Assembly (NCBI RefSeq): GCF_011682055.1
Contig: NZ_JAAQOM010000001.1
Location: 620,001-684,000, forward strand
Length of the DNA: 64,000 nt
Reading direction: 5' to 3'
Source of the DNA: Telluria antibiotica
Lineage (GTDB): Bacteria > Pseudomonadota > Gammaproteobacteria > Burkholderiales > Burkholderiaceae_D
The notes under the pieces were generated by a model. The model ran no database searches and was not told where the DNA came from. It saw nothing but the letters and a program-made list of their open reading frames with translations. The translations under genes were made by a program, and so were the position numbers. Positions 46,391 to 55,262 of this stretch are shown here, in pieces. Each line of letters opens with the position of its first letter. The first letter of the stretch is position 1.

Positions 46391-46912
46391 ATGAAACCGA
46401 TCCGCTGTTTGCGCGCGCTGTGCGCCGGCGCTGCGCTGCTGCTCGCGCCGTATGCGCATGCCCAATACTCGTGGATCGACGACCACGGCACGCGCGTGTT
46501 CTCCGACCGCCCGCCGCCTGTGGGGACGCCCGCATCGCGCATCCTGCAGGCGCCGCGCTCGGCAACTGCAGCGACACCGGTCGAGGCAGCAGTCCCGACG
46601 ACGGATGTCGACAAGGCCTCGCCGGCGGCAGGCGCGAAGCACGCACTGCCGACCTTGGCCGACCGCGAAGCGGCGTACCGCGAACGCACTGCGCGGTACG
46701 AGGCCGACGCGCGCGAGGCAGCCGAAACAGCGCGGCTCAAAGTCGAGCACGCCAACGCCTGCACGGCCGCGCGCGAAGAGGAATACTTCATGAAGAAGAC
46801 GAGGCGGATGATCGGCGTAAACGAAAAAGGTGAACGCGCCGTGCTGACGGACGAGGACAAGGCTGCCCGCCTCGCGCGTGCACGGCGCGTGCTGGCCGGG
46901 TGCCCCGGGTAG
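46391..46912 (+). CDS. DUF4124-domain exported protein
   Basis: This 173-aa protein has a signal peptide ('MKPIRCLRALCAGAALLLAPYAHA') and the DUF4124 pattern 'QYSWIDDHGTRVFSDRPPP', then a helical Ala/Arg/Glu-rich segment ('LADREAAYRERTARYEADAREAAETARL'). Function unknown; envelope-located. AAGGA precedes the ATG at 46391; a further ATG at 46370 is in frame. The stop TAG is inside the REP-like repeat. Confidence 0.8.
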   Translation: MKPIRCLRALCAGAALLLAPYAHAQYSWIDDHGTRVFSDRPPPVGTPASRILQAPRSATAATPVEAAVPTTDVDKASPAAGAKHALPTLADREAAYRERTARYEADAREAAETARLKVEHANACTAAREEEYFMKKTRRMIGVNEKGERAVLTDEDKAARLARARRVLAGCPG

Positions 46913-46933
46913 GGTGGGCACCCCGTGCCCACG
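46909..46933. repeat. REP-like palindromic repeat unit
   Basis: GTAGGGTGGGCACCCCGTGC begins the unit; GTGGGCAC and GTGCCCAC are the arms. It supplies the stop codon of the DUF4124 gene and lies in the gap to convergent rnfH. Confidence 0.7.
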
Positions 46934-46962
46934 CGTAACGCAAGCGCTCCGCCTCCGCTAGA

Positions 46963-47274
46963 CTACGCGGCCGGCGCCTGCGTCGACTGCTTCTTGGCTG
47001 CGCGCTTGCGGCGCGAATCCTTCGGGTCCGCCACGAGCGGACGATAAATCTCGATACGGTCGCGCTCGCGCAAGACCGTGTCCAGCGCCTTCTTCTTGCC
47101 GTAGATCCCCACCGGCTGCGTCACCAGGTTGATGTCCGGGAAGCTCGCCAGCACGCCGCTCCGCTCGATGGCCTCGCCGACCGTCGTGCCAGGCGTCACG
47201 CGCAGCGGACGGACGAACTCGTGCTGCGCCGTCGCATACGCCACAACCACTTGCAATTCCCCCGGCTCAGCCAT
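46963..47274 (-). CDS. rnfH: RnfH family ubiquitin-fold protein
   Basis: This 103-aa protein has the beta-grasp RnfH pattern ('LQVVVAYATAQHEFVRPLRVTPGTTVGEAIERSGVL', 'VGIYGKKKALDTVLRERDRIEIYRPLVADPKDSRRKRA'). Function is poorly defined. It overlaps ratA by 8 bp, the usual ratA-rnfH operon beside smpB. Confidence 0.93.
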   Translation of the reverse strand: MAEPGELQVVVAYATAQHEFVRPLRVTPGTTVGEAIERSGVLASFPDINLVTQPVGIYGKKKALDTVLRERDRIEIYRPLVADPKDSRRKRAAKKQSTQAPAA

Positions 47275-47698
47275 AGATAACCTCGGCGCGCTTGCAGAAC
47301 GAATCGACCATCGTGTTGGCGATCATGCCGAACACGGGGCCGACCAGCTGCTCGAGGATGACGCTCGAGAACTCGTACTGCATGTCGAAGTCGATCTTGC
47401 AGGCGTCGGCGCGCAGCGCCTTGAAGCTCCACGTCGCTTCCAGCATCTTGAACGGACCGTCGACGAGGTGCATCTTCATCTGCGTGGGACGCTGGTTGTG
47501 GTTCGACGTCGTGAAGCTTTGCTTAACGCCGTGGAAATTGATTTGCAGGCAGGCCACCAGCTTGTCGTCGCTGCGCTCGAGCACTTTGACGCCGCTGCAC
47601 CAGGGGAGGAATTTCGGATAGTCCTCGACTTTCGCGACGAGGTCGAACATCTGTTCGGCGCTGTACCCGAGGAAAACTGATTTGTGCACTACTGCCAT
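47267..47698 (-). CDS. ratA: RatA-type START-domain protein (coenzyme Q-binding/ribosome association)
   Basis: This 143-aa SRPBCC protein reads 'VHKSVFLGYSAEQMFDLVAKVEDYPKFLPWCSGVKVLE' and ends with 'GPVFGMIANTMVDSFCKRAEVIYG', typical of the RatA/Coq10 family. Members bind quinone or, in E. coli, the 50S subunit. It is divergent from smpB with an 80-bp gap and overlaps rnfH. Confidence 0.93.
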   Translation of the reverse strand: MAVVHKSVFLGYSAEQMFDLVAKVEDYPKFLPWCSGVKVLERSDDKLVACLQINFHGVKQSFTTSNHNQRPTQMKMHLVDGPFKMLEATWSFKALRADACKIDFDMQYEFSSVILEQLVGPVFGMIANTMVDSFCKRAEVIYG

Positions 47699-47778
47699 TG
47701 GTCAACCGTTTGTTATGATGTTGGTTACGTTGCATTTTTCAACGATAGTTTAACCGACGCGCGGAAATTAGCGATTCC

Positions 47779-48228
47779 ATGAGTATTATTGACAATAAAA
47801 AAGCCTTTTTCGACTACTTCATCGAGGACCGCTACGAAGCCGGCCTCGTGCTCGAAGGGTGGGAAGTGAAGGCGATCCGCGACGGCCGCGTGCAAATCAA
47901 GGAAGCGTACGTCGTCGTGCGCAACGGCGAGCTGTACCTGTTCGGCGCCCACATCAGCGCCCTCACGACGGCGTCCGCCTGGAGCCATCCGGAAGCGCTG
48001 CGCACCCGCAAGCTGCTGCTGCACAAGGCCGAGATCGACAAGCTCGTCGGCAAGGTCGAGCGGTCCGGCTACACCCTCGTTCCCCTCAACCTGCACTTCA
48101 AGGGCGGCCGCGTGAAATGCGAAGTCGGCCTCGCCAAGGGCAAGAAACAGCACGACAAGCGCGATACGGAGAAAGACCGCGACGCCAAGCGCGAAGTCGA
48201 GAAGGCGATGAAACAACACCGCCGCTGA
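47779..48228 (+). CDS. smpB: SsrA-binding protein
   Basis: This 149-aa protein brings tmRNA to stalled ribosomes. Hallmarks: '[55 protein letters not shown]', '[31 protein letters not shown]' pattern and basic C-terminal tail '[12 protein letters not shown]'. The ssrA gene itself is not in the window. Confidence 0.96.
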   Translation: MSIIDNKKAFFDYFIEDRYEAGLVLEGWEVKAIRDGRVQIKEAYVVVRNGELYLFGAHISALTTASAWSHPEALRTRKLLLHKAEIDKLVGKVERSGYTLVPLNLHFKGGRVKCEVGLAKGKKQHDKRDTEKDRDAKREVEKAMKQHRR

Positions 48229-48267
48229 GCGGCCCGCGGCCGCACCGCCGCCGAGCGGCTCCCTCCG

Positions 48268-50145
48268 TCAGGCCGCGGCCAGCTCCACGCGGTTGCGGCC
48301 GCCCTCCTTCGCGGCGTACAGCGCCGCGTCCGCGCGCCGGCACAGCGCGTCGAGCGTGTCGTCCGGGCCCGTCCAGGCCGCGACGCCGATGCTGACGCTG
48401 GGCCGCACGCCAGCCGGCAGGCCGGCGCAATCGATGTCCGCGACGGCCGCCCGCAGCCGCTCCGCCGCGCCCAGCGCATCGTCTTCCGTCGCACCGGCCA
48501 AGAGCGCCACGAATTCCTCGCCGCCCGTGCGCCCGATCGCGTCGCCCGGCCGCAGCGCCACGCGCAGCACATGCGCGACCCGCTGCAGCACCAGGTCGCC
48601 GGCCGCGTGGCCGTGGCGGTCGTTGATGTGCTTGAAGTGATCGATGTCGAGCGCGGCCAGCGCGAGCGGGCCGCCCCGTGCGCACGCCGCCGCGCACGCC
48701 TCGTCGGCGAGCGCCATGAAGTGGCGGCGGTTCGGCAGGCGGGTCAGCTCGTCCGTCAGCGCCAGGTCGCGCATGCGCCGGCTGAAGCGGCGCTGGCGCA
48801 CAGCGACGATGCTGAGCATGACGACCAGTCCCGCGCACGCGCCGAGGGCGACGTATTGCCAGCGCCGTACGTGGCGCGCGGCGTCCAGGTCGCGCCGCTG
48901 CAACGTGTTCTGGTATTGCAGCTCGGCGTTGTGCAAGCGCGCCTGCTCGGCCTGGAACTGCACGCGCAGGCGCGCCATGCGTTCGTCCAGCGTCTGCTTC
49001 TCGATGTCGCGCTGCGCCTCGCCCATCGCGCGCTGCGCGCCATATGCCGCGCGCCAATTGCCCGCCTGGGCGAACGCGAGCGCCCGCTCTTCGTGGACCT
49101 TGACGAGGAACCGCATGTTGCCGCCAGCCGCGAAATAGCGGCGTGCCGCTTCCAGGTCGACCAGCGCATCGAGCGGGCGTCCGGCGCGCCGGTACGCGGC
49201 GCCGCGCGACAGCCGCAAGGTTGCGACGGCGTCCGCGTCGCGCGGCGCATGCGCCTGCAGCAGGGTGGCCGCCTCGCCCAGCAGCGCGAGCGCGTGCACG
49301 TGGTCGTCCGACTTGGACAGGATGACGCCGTAGGCACGCTTGTCTTCCGCGATGTCCTCCGGCGGCGCGCCTCGCGCCTCGTCCAGCTGCAGCGCGGTGG
49401 CGAAGTGGCTGCGCGCGCGCGCCAGGTCGCCGATGTTCTCGAGCGTGGTGCCGATGTTGAAGTGCGCCGTGGCCAGCTCGCGCTCGCCTCCTGCTTGTCC
49501 ATGCTCGGCCAGCAGCCGCGCGTACGTGTCGAGCGCGGCGTCGTAGTCGCGCACGTTGGCGTCGCCGTACAGATTCGCCAGCGCGTTCAGCACATAGCTT
49601 TCGTTGCCGCGGTTGCCCAGGCGGTGTTCGATGGCGTACGCCTCCTGCAGGTCGGCGATCGCGTCGCCGTACAGGCCGCGCACGTGACGCTGCTCGCCGC
49701 GCAGCGCGAGGGCGCGCGCGAGCGCCACGTCGTCGCCGGTCCGGCGCCCCTGCTCGATGCCGACATCGTATTCGGCCAGCGCGTCGTCGACGCGCTGCGA
49801 CCGTTCGTACGCATAGCCGCGGCACACGTGCACGTACGGCGCGTCATGGTTGGCGGGATCGGCGAGCAAGGCGGCGGCGAGGTCGATGGCGCGCGCGGGC
49901 TCCGTGTACGCCAGCACCCAGCAGCGCGCCGCCTCCACGTCCAGCAGGTCGCGCTCGGAGCGGCCGCGCGCCGCCGCGGCAAGCGCCTCGAGCTGCCGCA
50001 GCGCGGCGGCGGCATCGGTGTCCGCGAGCTTTTCGGCCTGCGCCACCTGCGTCCGGACGTCCGCCGCGGCCGGCGCGCACGCGGCCGCGGCGACGAGGCC
50101 GGCCTGCAGCAGGTGGAAAACGAAAGTGCGAAGCGAAGTGCGCAT
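48268..50145 (-). CDS. TPR-GGDEF diguanylate cyclase, membrane bound
   Basis: This 625-aa protein has a signal peptide ('MRTSLRTFVFHLLQAGLVAAAACAPAAA'), a periplasmic series of TPR repeats (about 30-380), one transmembrane helix ('YVALGACAGLVVMLSIVAV', about 425), and a cytoplasmic GGDEF domain: 'LTDELTRLPNRRHFM', 'DIDHFKHINDRHGHAAGDLVL' and active site 'RTGGEEFVALL'. The intact GGEEF predicts c-di-GMP synthesis. The start at 50145 gives the signal peptide; an upstream ATG is in frame. Confidence 0.9.
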   Translation of the reverse strand: MRTSLRTFVFHLLQAGLVAAAACAPAAADVRTQVAQAEKLADTDAAAALRQLEALAAAARGRSERDLLDVEAARCWVLAYTEPARAIDLAAALLADPANHDAPYVHVCRGYAYERSQRVDDALAEYDVGIEQGRRTGDDVALARALALRGEQRHVRGLYGDAIADLQEAYAIEHRLGNRGNESYVLNALANLYGDANVRDYDAALDTYARLLAEHGQAGGERELATAHFNIGTTLENIGDLARARSHFATALQLDEARGAPPEDIAEDKRAYGVILSKSDDHVHALALLGEAATLLQAHAPRDADAVATLRLSRGAAYRRAGRPLDALVDLEAARRYFAAGGNMRFLVKVHEERALAFAQAGNWRAAYGAQRAMGEAQRDIEKQTLDERMARLRVQFQAEQARLHNAELQYQNTLQRRDLDAARHVRRWQYVALGACAGLVVMLSIVAVRQRRFSRRMRDLALTDELTRLPNRRHFMALADEACAAACARGGPLALAALDIDHFKHINDRHGHAAGDLVLQRVAHVLRVALRPGDAIGRTGGEEFVALLAGATEDDALGAAERLRAAVADIDCAGLPAGVRPSVSIGVAAWTGPDDTLDALCRRADAALYAAKEGGRNRVELAAA

Positions 50146-50213
50146 GGCCGACGGTCGGTGGACAATCCCGGCAATATACATCATCGTGTCCGCGGCCGGC
50201 CGTTCGCGGCGGG

Positions 50214-51410
50214 TCAGGCCGTCGCCACCCGGCCGCGCGCCAGCGCCATCCCCAGCTGGCAGGCCAGGAAGCTGCCGACGAGGCCCACGGCGACGCCGCA
50301 CGCGAGCTTGAACGCGCTGTCGAACAGCAGCGGTGCAACGAGGCCGGAGACGAGCGCGAACGACATCATCTGGATGAACGCGAGCATCGACGACGCGAGG
50401 CCGCGGTTGTCGGGGAACAGCGCGAGCGCGCCCACCTGGATCGCGGGCATCGCCACGGCAAGGCCGAAGGTGTAGACCATCAGCGGCAGCACGGCCCACG
50501 GCACGGCGACGGCACCGCCCGCCAGCGCCGTATAGCCCACGTTCAGCATGCAGGCCAGCAGCATCGTCGCGAAGCCGATCGCGCGCATGCGCGGCGCGGG
50601 GATGCGCGCGGCGCGCTTGCCGCCCCAGGCCGAGCCGATCACCATGCCGCTGATCAGGGGGATGAACATCCAGGCGAACGCCGTCTCGGGCAGGTGCAGG
50701 ATCTCCATCACGAAATTCGCGGCCGAACCGATGTACAGCGACAGGCCGCCGAACGCGAGCCCCACGGACAGCGACAGCAGCACGAATTGCGGATGGCCGA
50801 GCACCTTCAGGTAGTTGCGCGCGATGGCGACGCCGTGGAACGCGTGCCGCTTCTCGCGCGGCAGGCTTTCCGGCAGCAGGCGCCAGCTCGCGACCAGCAT
50901 CACGGTGCCGAACAGCGCGAGGAACACGAACGTCGCGCGCCAGCCGAACGTCACGTGCAGCCAGCCGCCCAGCACGGGCGCGATCGCGGGCGCGAGGCCG
51001 AACACCATCATGATGTGCGACATCATGCGCTGCGCGTCGGCGCCGCTGAAGCGGTCCTGCACGATCGCCTGGCCGATCACGGAGCCGGCGCCGGCCGACA
51101 TGCCCTGCAGCGCGCGGAACAGCAACAGCCAGCCGAACGTGGGCGCCAGCGCGGCGCCGGCGGACGCCAGCGTGTAGATCGTCAGCGCGACGAGGATGAC
51201 GGGACGGCGGCCGAAGGAATCGGACAGCGTGCCGTAGAACAGCATTATGAACGCGAACATGAACAGGAACACCGACAGCGTCTGCTGCACGGCCACGGGG
51301 CCCACGTCGAACGCGCGGCCGATGGCGGGAATGGACGGCAGATACGTGTCGATCGCGAGGGCGCCCACCATGCCGAGGCAGGCGAGGATGACGGTCAGGA
51401 GTCTTTGCAT
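50214..51410 (-). CDS. Bcr/CflA-type MFS drug transporter
   Basis: This 398-aa protein has 12 transmembrane helices starting 'MQRLLTVILACLGMVGALAIDTYLPSIPAIG', and MFS motif A 'GTLSDSFGRRPVIL'. 'RALQGMSAGAGSVIGQAIVQDRF' and 'PAIAPVLGGWL' match the 12-TM drug:H+ antiporter group. It should export drugs. The start at 51410 has AAGG upstream; an ATG 6 bp before is possible. Confidence 0.9.
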   Translation of the reverse strand: MQRLLTVILACLGMVGALAIDTYLPSIPAIGRAFDVGPVAVQQTLSVFLFMFAFIMLFYGTLSDSFGRRPVILVALTIYTLASAGAALAPTFGWLLLFRALQGMSAGAGSVIGQAIVQDRFSGADAQRMMSHIMMVFGLAPAIAPVLGGWLHVTFGWRATFVFLALFGTVMLVASWRLLPESLPREKRHAFHGVAIARNYLKVLGHPQFVLLSLSVGLAFGGLSLYIGSAANFVMEILHLPETAFAWMFIPLISGMVIGSAWGGKRAARIPAPRMRAIGFATMLLACMLNVGYTALAGGAVAVPWAVLPLMVYTFGLAVAMPAIQVGALALFPDNRGLASSMLAFIQMMSFALVSGLVAPLLFDSAFKLACGVAVGLVGSFLACQLGMALARGRVATA

Positions 51411-51495
51411 ATGCATGCCTTGAATAGAACATCGGCACTGCACCATGCGAGCGTCCGAAGGCGAAATTGTAGCGGGAATCGCAAGAACCGTCCCG

Positions 51496-51528
51496 GCGCG
51501 CCGCCGCGCCTTTGCGGCGGCGGCGCGC
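51496..51528. other. Long GC-only hairpin
   Basis: GCGCGCCGCCGC (51496-51507) and GCGGCGGCGCGC (51517-51528) are perfectly complementary around 9 nt. It lies between lepB and the transporter gene. There is no T-run, so a structural or attenuating role is only a guess. Confidence 0.4.
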
Positions 51529-51586
51529 GTAATACCGAGGGCACGCAGGCGCAGCCAGTGCCGCCTGCGCGCGCGCGATGATTGAA

Positions 51587-52273
51587 TCAGTCCTGGCGGT
51601 ACAGCGACATGCCGAAGCGTTCCGTGCGCGGCATCCAGTTGCCCTGGTAGTCGGCGGAGACGAGCACGCGCTCGGCGCGCCCCACGAGCAGCTTGCGCGG
51701 CACGAGGCCGATCACGCGCGAGTCGGCGCTGTTGTCGCGGTTATCGCCCAGCATCAGGTATTCGCCCTGCGGCACGGTGACGGGGCCGAACGTGCGCGGC
51801 GCCATCACGTCCGGCATGATCTGGATGTGGCGGCGCGGCTGCGCGCCCTTGCCGTCCCACGATTCGGCCAGCTGCAGCGCACGCATCGCCGCGCCACCGA
51901 CGGAATCGAGCGACTGCTCCACCATGCGATAGTCGGCACCGCGGCCGTTGATGTACAGGCGTTCGTTGCGCATCTCGACGACGTCGCCCGGCAGCGCGAC
52001 GACGCGCTTGATCAGCAGCGTCCGGTCGCGCGGCGAGCGGAACGTGACGATGTCGCCGCGGTGCGGCTCGCCCAGGTGCGCCAGCACGACGTCCGTCAGC
52101 GGCACCTTCAGGTCGAACGCGAGCCGGTTCACGAGCACGACGTCGCCTTCCAGCAAATTCGGATGCATCGACGCGGACGGGATCGGATTCCAGTCCGCCA
52201 CGGCCGTGCGGAACACGCCGAACAGGATGAGAAACGCCAGGAAACCTTTGTTGTTGCGCACCCAATTCTTCAT
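51587..52273 (-). CDS. lepB: Signal peptidase I
   Basis: This 228-aa membrane protease cleaves signal peptides. It has one N-terminal helix ('GFLAFLILFGVFRTAVADW'), catalytic Ser in 'IPSASMHPNL' (about 36), catalytic Lys in 'RTLLIKRVVALPGD' (about 89) and box E 'LMLGDNRDNSADSR'. It is shorter than the usual LepB with its two N-terminal helices and no lepA is nearby, so it is likely a second, accessory signal peptidase. Confidence 0.9.
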   Translation of the reverse strand: MKNWVRNNKGFLAFLILFGVFRTAVADWNPIPSASMHPNLLEGDVVLVNRLAFDLKVPLTDVVLAHLGEPHRGDIVTFRSPRDRTLLIKRVVALPGDVVEMRNERLYINGRGADYRMVEQSLDSVGGAAMRALQLAESWDGKGAQPRRHIQIMPDVMAPRTFGPVTVPQGEYLMLGDNRDNSADSRVIGLVPRKLLVGRAERVLVSADYQGNWMPRTERFGMSLYRQD

Positions 52274-52376
52274 TCAGGACCCCGCTCGTGGTTATGGTTG
52301 GCCGTGCTTGGGGTGTTATACGCGGCTTCGGCGGGGCAAGGCTTAACAGAGGATTAAATGGCGCCATGCCGATGGG

Positions 52377-52727
52377 CTAGGCGAGCCCGATGTGGACGGC
52401 CATGCCGACCCACACGGCGAACGCCGCGGCCGCGAGATAGGCCGCGTAGGCAAGCAGCGCCTGCCCCCGCTCGCCGCCGCGCCGGCTGCGCACGAGGTAG
52501 TATGGGATCGTCGCCACCGTGAACGCGACGAGGGCCACGCTGAGCCAGCGCGACCGCCGGTAGCCGCGCGCGTCGCTGTCGCCGCGGTACCACAGGAAGC
52601 ACAGGTAGCTGACAGCGACGCCCACGGCCAGGTGCAGCTGCGCCGCATCGTCGGCGCGGCTCGCATCCAGCAAGCCCGTCGCGGCCATCAGGATCATCAC
52701 CCACAACACGACACGCTGGTGGCTCAT
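52377..52727 (-). CDS. Four-helix inner-membrane protein, paralogue of 54000-54371
   Basis: This 116-aa protein has about four hydrophobic helices and the motif 'WYRGDSDARGYRRSRW' followed by 'IPYYLVRSRRGGERGQALL'. The same motif occurs in the protein at 54000-54371. I do not recognise a functional family. It is downstream of the broken SDR gene and paraslipin gene and may belong to the same operon. Confidence 0.75.
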   Translation of the reverse strand: MSHQRVVLWVMILMAATGLLDASRADDAAQLHLAVGVAVSYLCFLWYRGDSDARGYRRSRWLSVALVAFTVATIPYYLVRSRRGGERGQALLAYAAYLAAAAFAVWVGMAVHIGLA

Positions 52728-52759
52728 CGCGGCTCCTTGCGCGCCGCGGAGGCCCTCCG

Positions 52760-53044
52760 TCAGCGCGGTTTGACGTCGTCCTTGAGAGCGGCCAGGGCAA
52801 TGCGTTCGACCAGGCCGGGAACGACCAGCTTAAGGATCCGGCCAAGCTTGCCCTTGAGCGTCATCACGACTTCGCGCCGGCGCCCGTCCATGCCCGCGAT
52901 GATCCGGCGCGCGCATTCCACCACCGTCATCGCGCCCTCTTCGCGCAGCCCGAGGGCCACGCCGCCGCCGTCGCGCGCCGCGAGCTGGCGCGCGATCTCC
53001 GCGCCGATGCCGTCCGACGCGCCCGTGACGACGACGACCCGCAC
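52760..53044 (-). pseudogene. Short-chain dehydrogenase with in-frame internal deletion
   Basis: The 94-aa frame opens as an SDR ('VVVVTGASDGIGAEIARQLAARDGG', the TGxxxGIG cofactor motif) and then joins directly to an SDR C-terminal part ('GAMTVVECARRIIAGMDGRRREVVMTLKGKLGRILKLVVPGLVE'). The middle of about 160-170 residues, with NAG and catalytic Ser-Tyr-xxx-Lys, is missing, so no dehydrogenase activity is possible. It starts at GTG, 3 bp after the paraslipin stop. Confidence 0.8.
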
Positions 53045-53047
53045 CCG

Positions 53048-53971
53048 TTACGCCTTTTGCGACTTCACGATGGTGAGGGCCGACGCGATCAGGCCGCTCA
53101 TGTCGCCCAGGTCGGCGGGGACGATGATGGAATTGTTCGTCTTCGCGAGCTTGCCGAACGCGTCGACGTAGTGCTCGGCCACGCGCAGGTTCACGGCGTC
53201 GATGCCGCCCGGCGACCGGATCGCCTCGCCGACCTCGCGCAGCGCGCTGGCGCTGGCGTCGGCCAGCGCGATGATGGCGGCGGCCTCGCCCTGCGCGCGG
53301 TTGATGGCGGCCTGCTTCTCGCCCTCCGAGCGGGCGATCGAGGCTTCGCGCTCGCCGGTCGCGATGTTGATGGCTTCCTGGCGCCGGCCTTCGGACGCGG
53401 CGATCAGCGCGCGCTTCTCGCGCTCGGCCGTGATCTGGCGCTGCATCGCGTGCAGGATCTCGGCGGGCGGCGTGAGGTCCTTGATCTCGTAGCGCAGCAC
53501 CTTGACGCCCCAGTTGGCGGCCGATTCGTCGATCGCGTTGACGACGGTCGTGTTGATGTGGTCGCGCTCCTCGAACGTCTTGTCCAGCTCCATGCGGCCG
53601 ACCACGGAGCGCAGCGTCGTCTGCGCCAGCTGCGTGATGGCCTGGATGTAGTTCGACGCACCATACGATGCGCGCATGGCGTCCGTCACCTGGAAGTACA
53701 GGATGCCGTCCACCTGCAGCTGCGTGTTGTCCTTCGTGATGCAGACCTGCGGCGGCACGTCGAGCGGGATCTCCTTCAGGCTGTGCTTGTAGGCCACGCG
53801 GTCGATGAACGGCACGACGATGTTGAGGCCGGGCGCCAGGGTGGCGTGGTATTTGCCGAGGCGTTCGACCACCCACGCGTGCTGCTGGGGCACGACGTTG
53901 ATGGTCTTGAACACGAAGACCAGGGCGACGATGAAGATCACCAGCGCGACGGTTCCAAACGAGAATCCCAT
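53048..53971 (-). CDS. qmcA: SPFH/Band 7 paraslipin (QmcA-like)
   Basis: This 307-aa protein has an N-terminal membrane helix ('VALVIFIVALVFVFKTINVV'), a Band 7 domain ('PQQHAWVVERLGKYHATLAPGLNIVVPFIDRVAYKHSLKEIPLDVPPQ') and a helical flotillin-like tail ('ITAEREKRALIAASEGRRQEAINIATGEREASIARSEGEKQAAINRAQGEA'). It forms membrane oligomers that organise or protect membrane proteins. NfeD upstream is its normal partner. Confidence 0.92.
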   Translation of the reverse strand: MGFSFGTVALVIFIVALVFVFKTINVVPQQHAWVVERLGKYHATLAPGLNIVVPFIDRVAYKHSLKEIPLDVPPQVCITKDNTQLQVDGILYFQVTDAMRASYGASNYIQAITQLAQTTLRSVVGRMELDKTFEERDHINTTVVNAIDESAANWGVKVLRYEIKDLTPPAEILHAMQRQITAEREKRALIAASEGRRQEAINIATGEREASIARSEGEKQAAINRAQGEAAAIIALADASASALREVGEAIRSPGGIDAVNLRVAEHYVDAFGKLAKTNNSIIVPADLGDMSGLIASALTIVKSQKA

Positions 53972-53999
53972 GGTTGTCCTTTCGAAGGGCGGAAGAAGT

Positions 54000-54371
54000 T
54001 CAGGCGACGCCGGGAGCGAACGCCAGGTAGACGGTGCCGCCGGCCACGCCCGCGGCGATCATCAGCAGTCCGAAGCCGGCGAGCCGCAGCAGCGCCGCAC
54101 CGCGCTGCCCGGCCGGACGGCTGCGCACGAGATAGTACGGCACGGCGACGATCGCTGCCATGACGATGCCGATGTTGAGCAGGACGGTGCGCCGGTACAG
54201 GCGCGCATCGCTGTCGAGGCGATACCAGCTGAAGATCAGGAAGCTGAACAGCAGCGTGGACAGGACGATCCAGCCGTTGGCCTGGACGCCCGAGGTCTTC
54301 GCACGCGCGTCGACCACGCCATACACGAGCATGGCCGCGAGCAGCAGGATGCGGACGTGCGCCTTCGTCAT
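54000..54371 (-). CDS. Four-helix inner-membrane protein, paralogue of 52377-52727
   Basis: This 123-aa protein has four hydrophobic helices and 'WYRLDSDARLYRRTVL' then 'VPYYLVRSRPAGQRGAALL', shared with the protein at 52377-52727. It lies between nfeD and qmcA and overlaps nfeD by 4 bp (ATGA), so it is co-translated with this membrane-organising pair. Function unknown. Confidence 0.8.
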   Translation of the reverse strand: MTKAHVRILLLAAMLVYGVVDARAKTSGVQANGWIVLSTLLFSFLIFSWYRLDSDARLYRRTVLLNIGIVMAAIVAVPYYLVRSRPAGQRGAALLRLAGFGLLMIAAGVAGGTVYLAFAPGVA

Positions 54372-54790
54372 GGATTCGCCACCACGAGCCGGCTGCCGTG
54401 CACCTCGACGATGCGGAACTCGCCCGCATGGGGCGCGACGCCGTGCGTCAGCTCCACGTCCCACAGGGCGCCACGGTACATGACGCGCGCGCGGCCGTTG
54501 TCCCAGGCGGGCACCGTGACGCGCTGGCCGATGTCCAGGTTGACGTTGCGGTCGCGCTGGGCGTCGGTGCGCGCCGGATGGCCGAAGCGCGAGCGGTGCA
54601 ACAGGCCCGTCGCGAGCACGCCGACGATGGCGGCGACGATGGCCTGCGCGGGAACGCCGGGGCCGGCCAGCGCGACGATGGCGCCGGCCGCGAGGCCGAT
54701 GGCGATCATCAACAGATAAAACGTCCCGGTGAACAGCTCCAGGATCACGAGCACGCCGGCCGCTACGAGCCAGCCCATCCAGTCAGCCAT
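54368..54790 (-). CDS. NfeD family membrane protein
   Basis: This 140-aa protein has two or three transmembrane helices ('WLVAAGVLVILELFTGTFYLLMIAIGLAAGAIVALAG') and a C-terminal OB-fold ('NLDIGQRVTVPAWDNGRARVMYRGALWDVEL', 'EFRIVEVHGSRLVVAN'), the short NfeD layout. NfeD proteins pair with SPFH proteins such as QmcA two genes downstream. Confidence 0.9.
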   Translation of the reverse strand: MADWMGWLVAAGVLVILELFTGTFYLLMIAIGLAAGAIVALAGPGVPAQAIVAAIVGVLATGLLHRSRFGHPARTDAQRDRNVNLDIGQRVTVPAWDNGRARVMYRGALWDVELTHGVAPHAGEFRIVEVHGSRLVVANP

Positions 54791-54887
54791 GATCTCCTCC
54801 GTAATCGGATCCCCGGCCGCTCCGCGACGAGGGTTGCACGAGGGCGGCGCGAACGTCAGCGCCAGTCTACTGCGTCTGCGCGCGGCG

Positions 54888-55262
54888 TCAACGGCCCTGC
54901 TGGTTGCGGCGGGCCGCTTCCGGCTTCAAGACGGACGACGCCTGGGGCGCCGCACACGCGCGCGTGCAGCGCAGGTAGGTCGCGTCGCACTCCCCGGCGT
55001 GGCCGAGCCGGCGTCCCGCCGTGCCGACGTTCTCGATCGCCTGCGATGCGGGCGTGGCCACCTCGTGCTGCGCCGCCCGGGCCATCGGGTTTCTGTCGGG
55101 CATCAAGCCCTCGGAACGGTCCGCGGCCAGCTCCGGGACGTTCGCACGGCATTCGCGCCGTTCGCTGTCGCACAAGGACTTGCACAAGGTCGGCTCGGCG
55201 GCGCGGGCGGCGCCCGCCCACATCATGCACATCAATACCGGCAATACGGTGAAACGTTTCAT
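54888..55262 (-). CDS. Small exported cysteine-rich protein
   Basis: This 124-aa protein has a signal peptide ('MKRFTVLPVLMCMMWAGAARA') and mature cysteines spaced CxxxCxxxxxxC near the N-terminus ('TLCKSLCDSERREC') and CxxxxxxCxxxC later ('GECDATYLRCTRAC'). This paired pattern suggests two disulfides between helices. Family not recognised. GGAG lies 7 nt before the ATG at 55262. Confidence 0.65.
   Translation of the reverse strand: MKRFTVLPVLMCMMWAGAARAAEPTLCKSLCDSERRECRANVPELAADRSEGLMPDRNPMARAAQHEVATPASQAIENVGTAGRRLGHAGECDATYLRCTRACAAPQASSVLKPEAARRNQQGR

Noticed and set aside
48098-49825. 575-codon frame overlapping the GGDEF gene on the same strand
   Set aside because: Almost only Arg, Ala, Gly and Pro; a +1 shadow of the real frame.
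50150-51438. Continuation of the GGDEF frame upstream into the transporter gene
   Set aside because: That part is a shifted reading of the MFS gene; the signal peptide at 50145 sets the real start.
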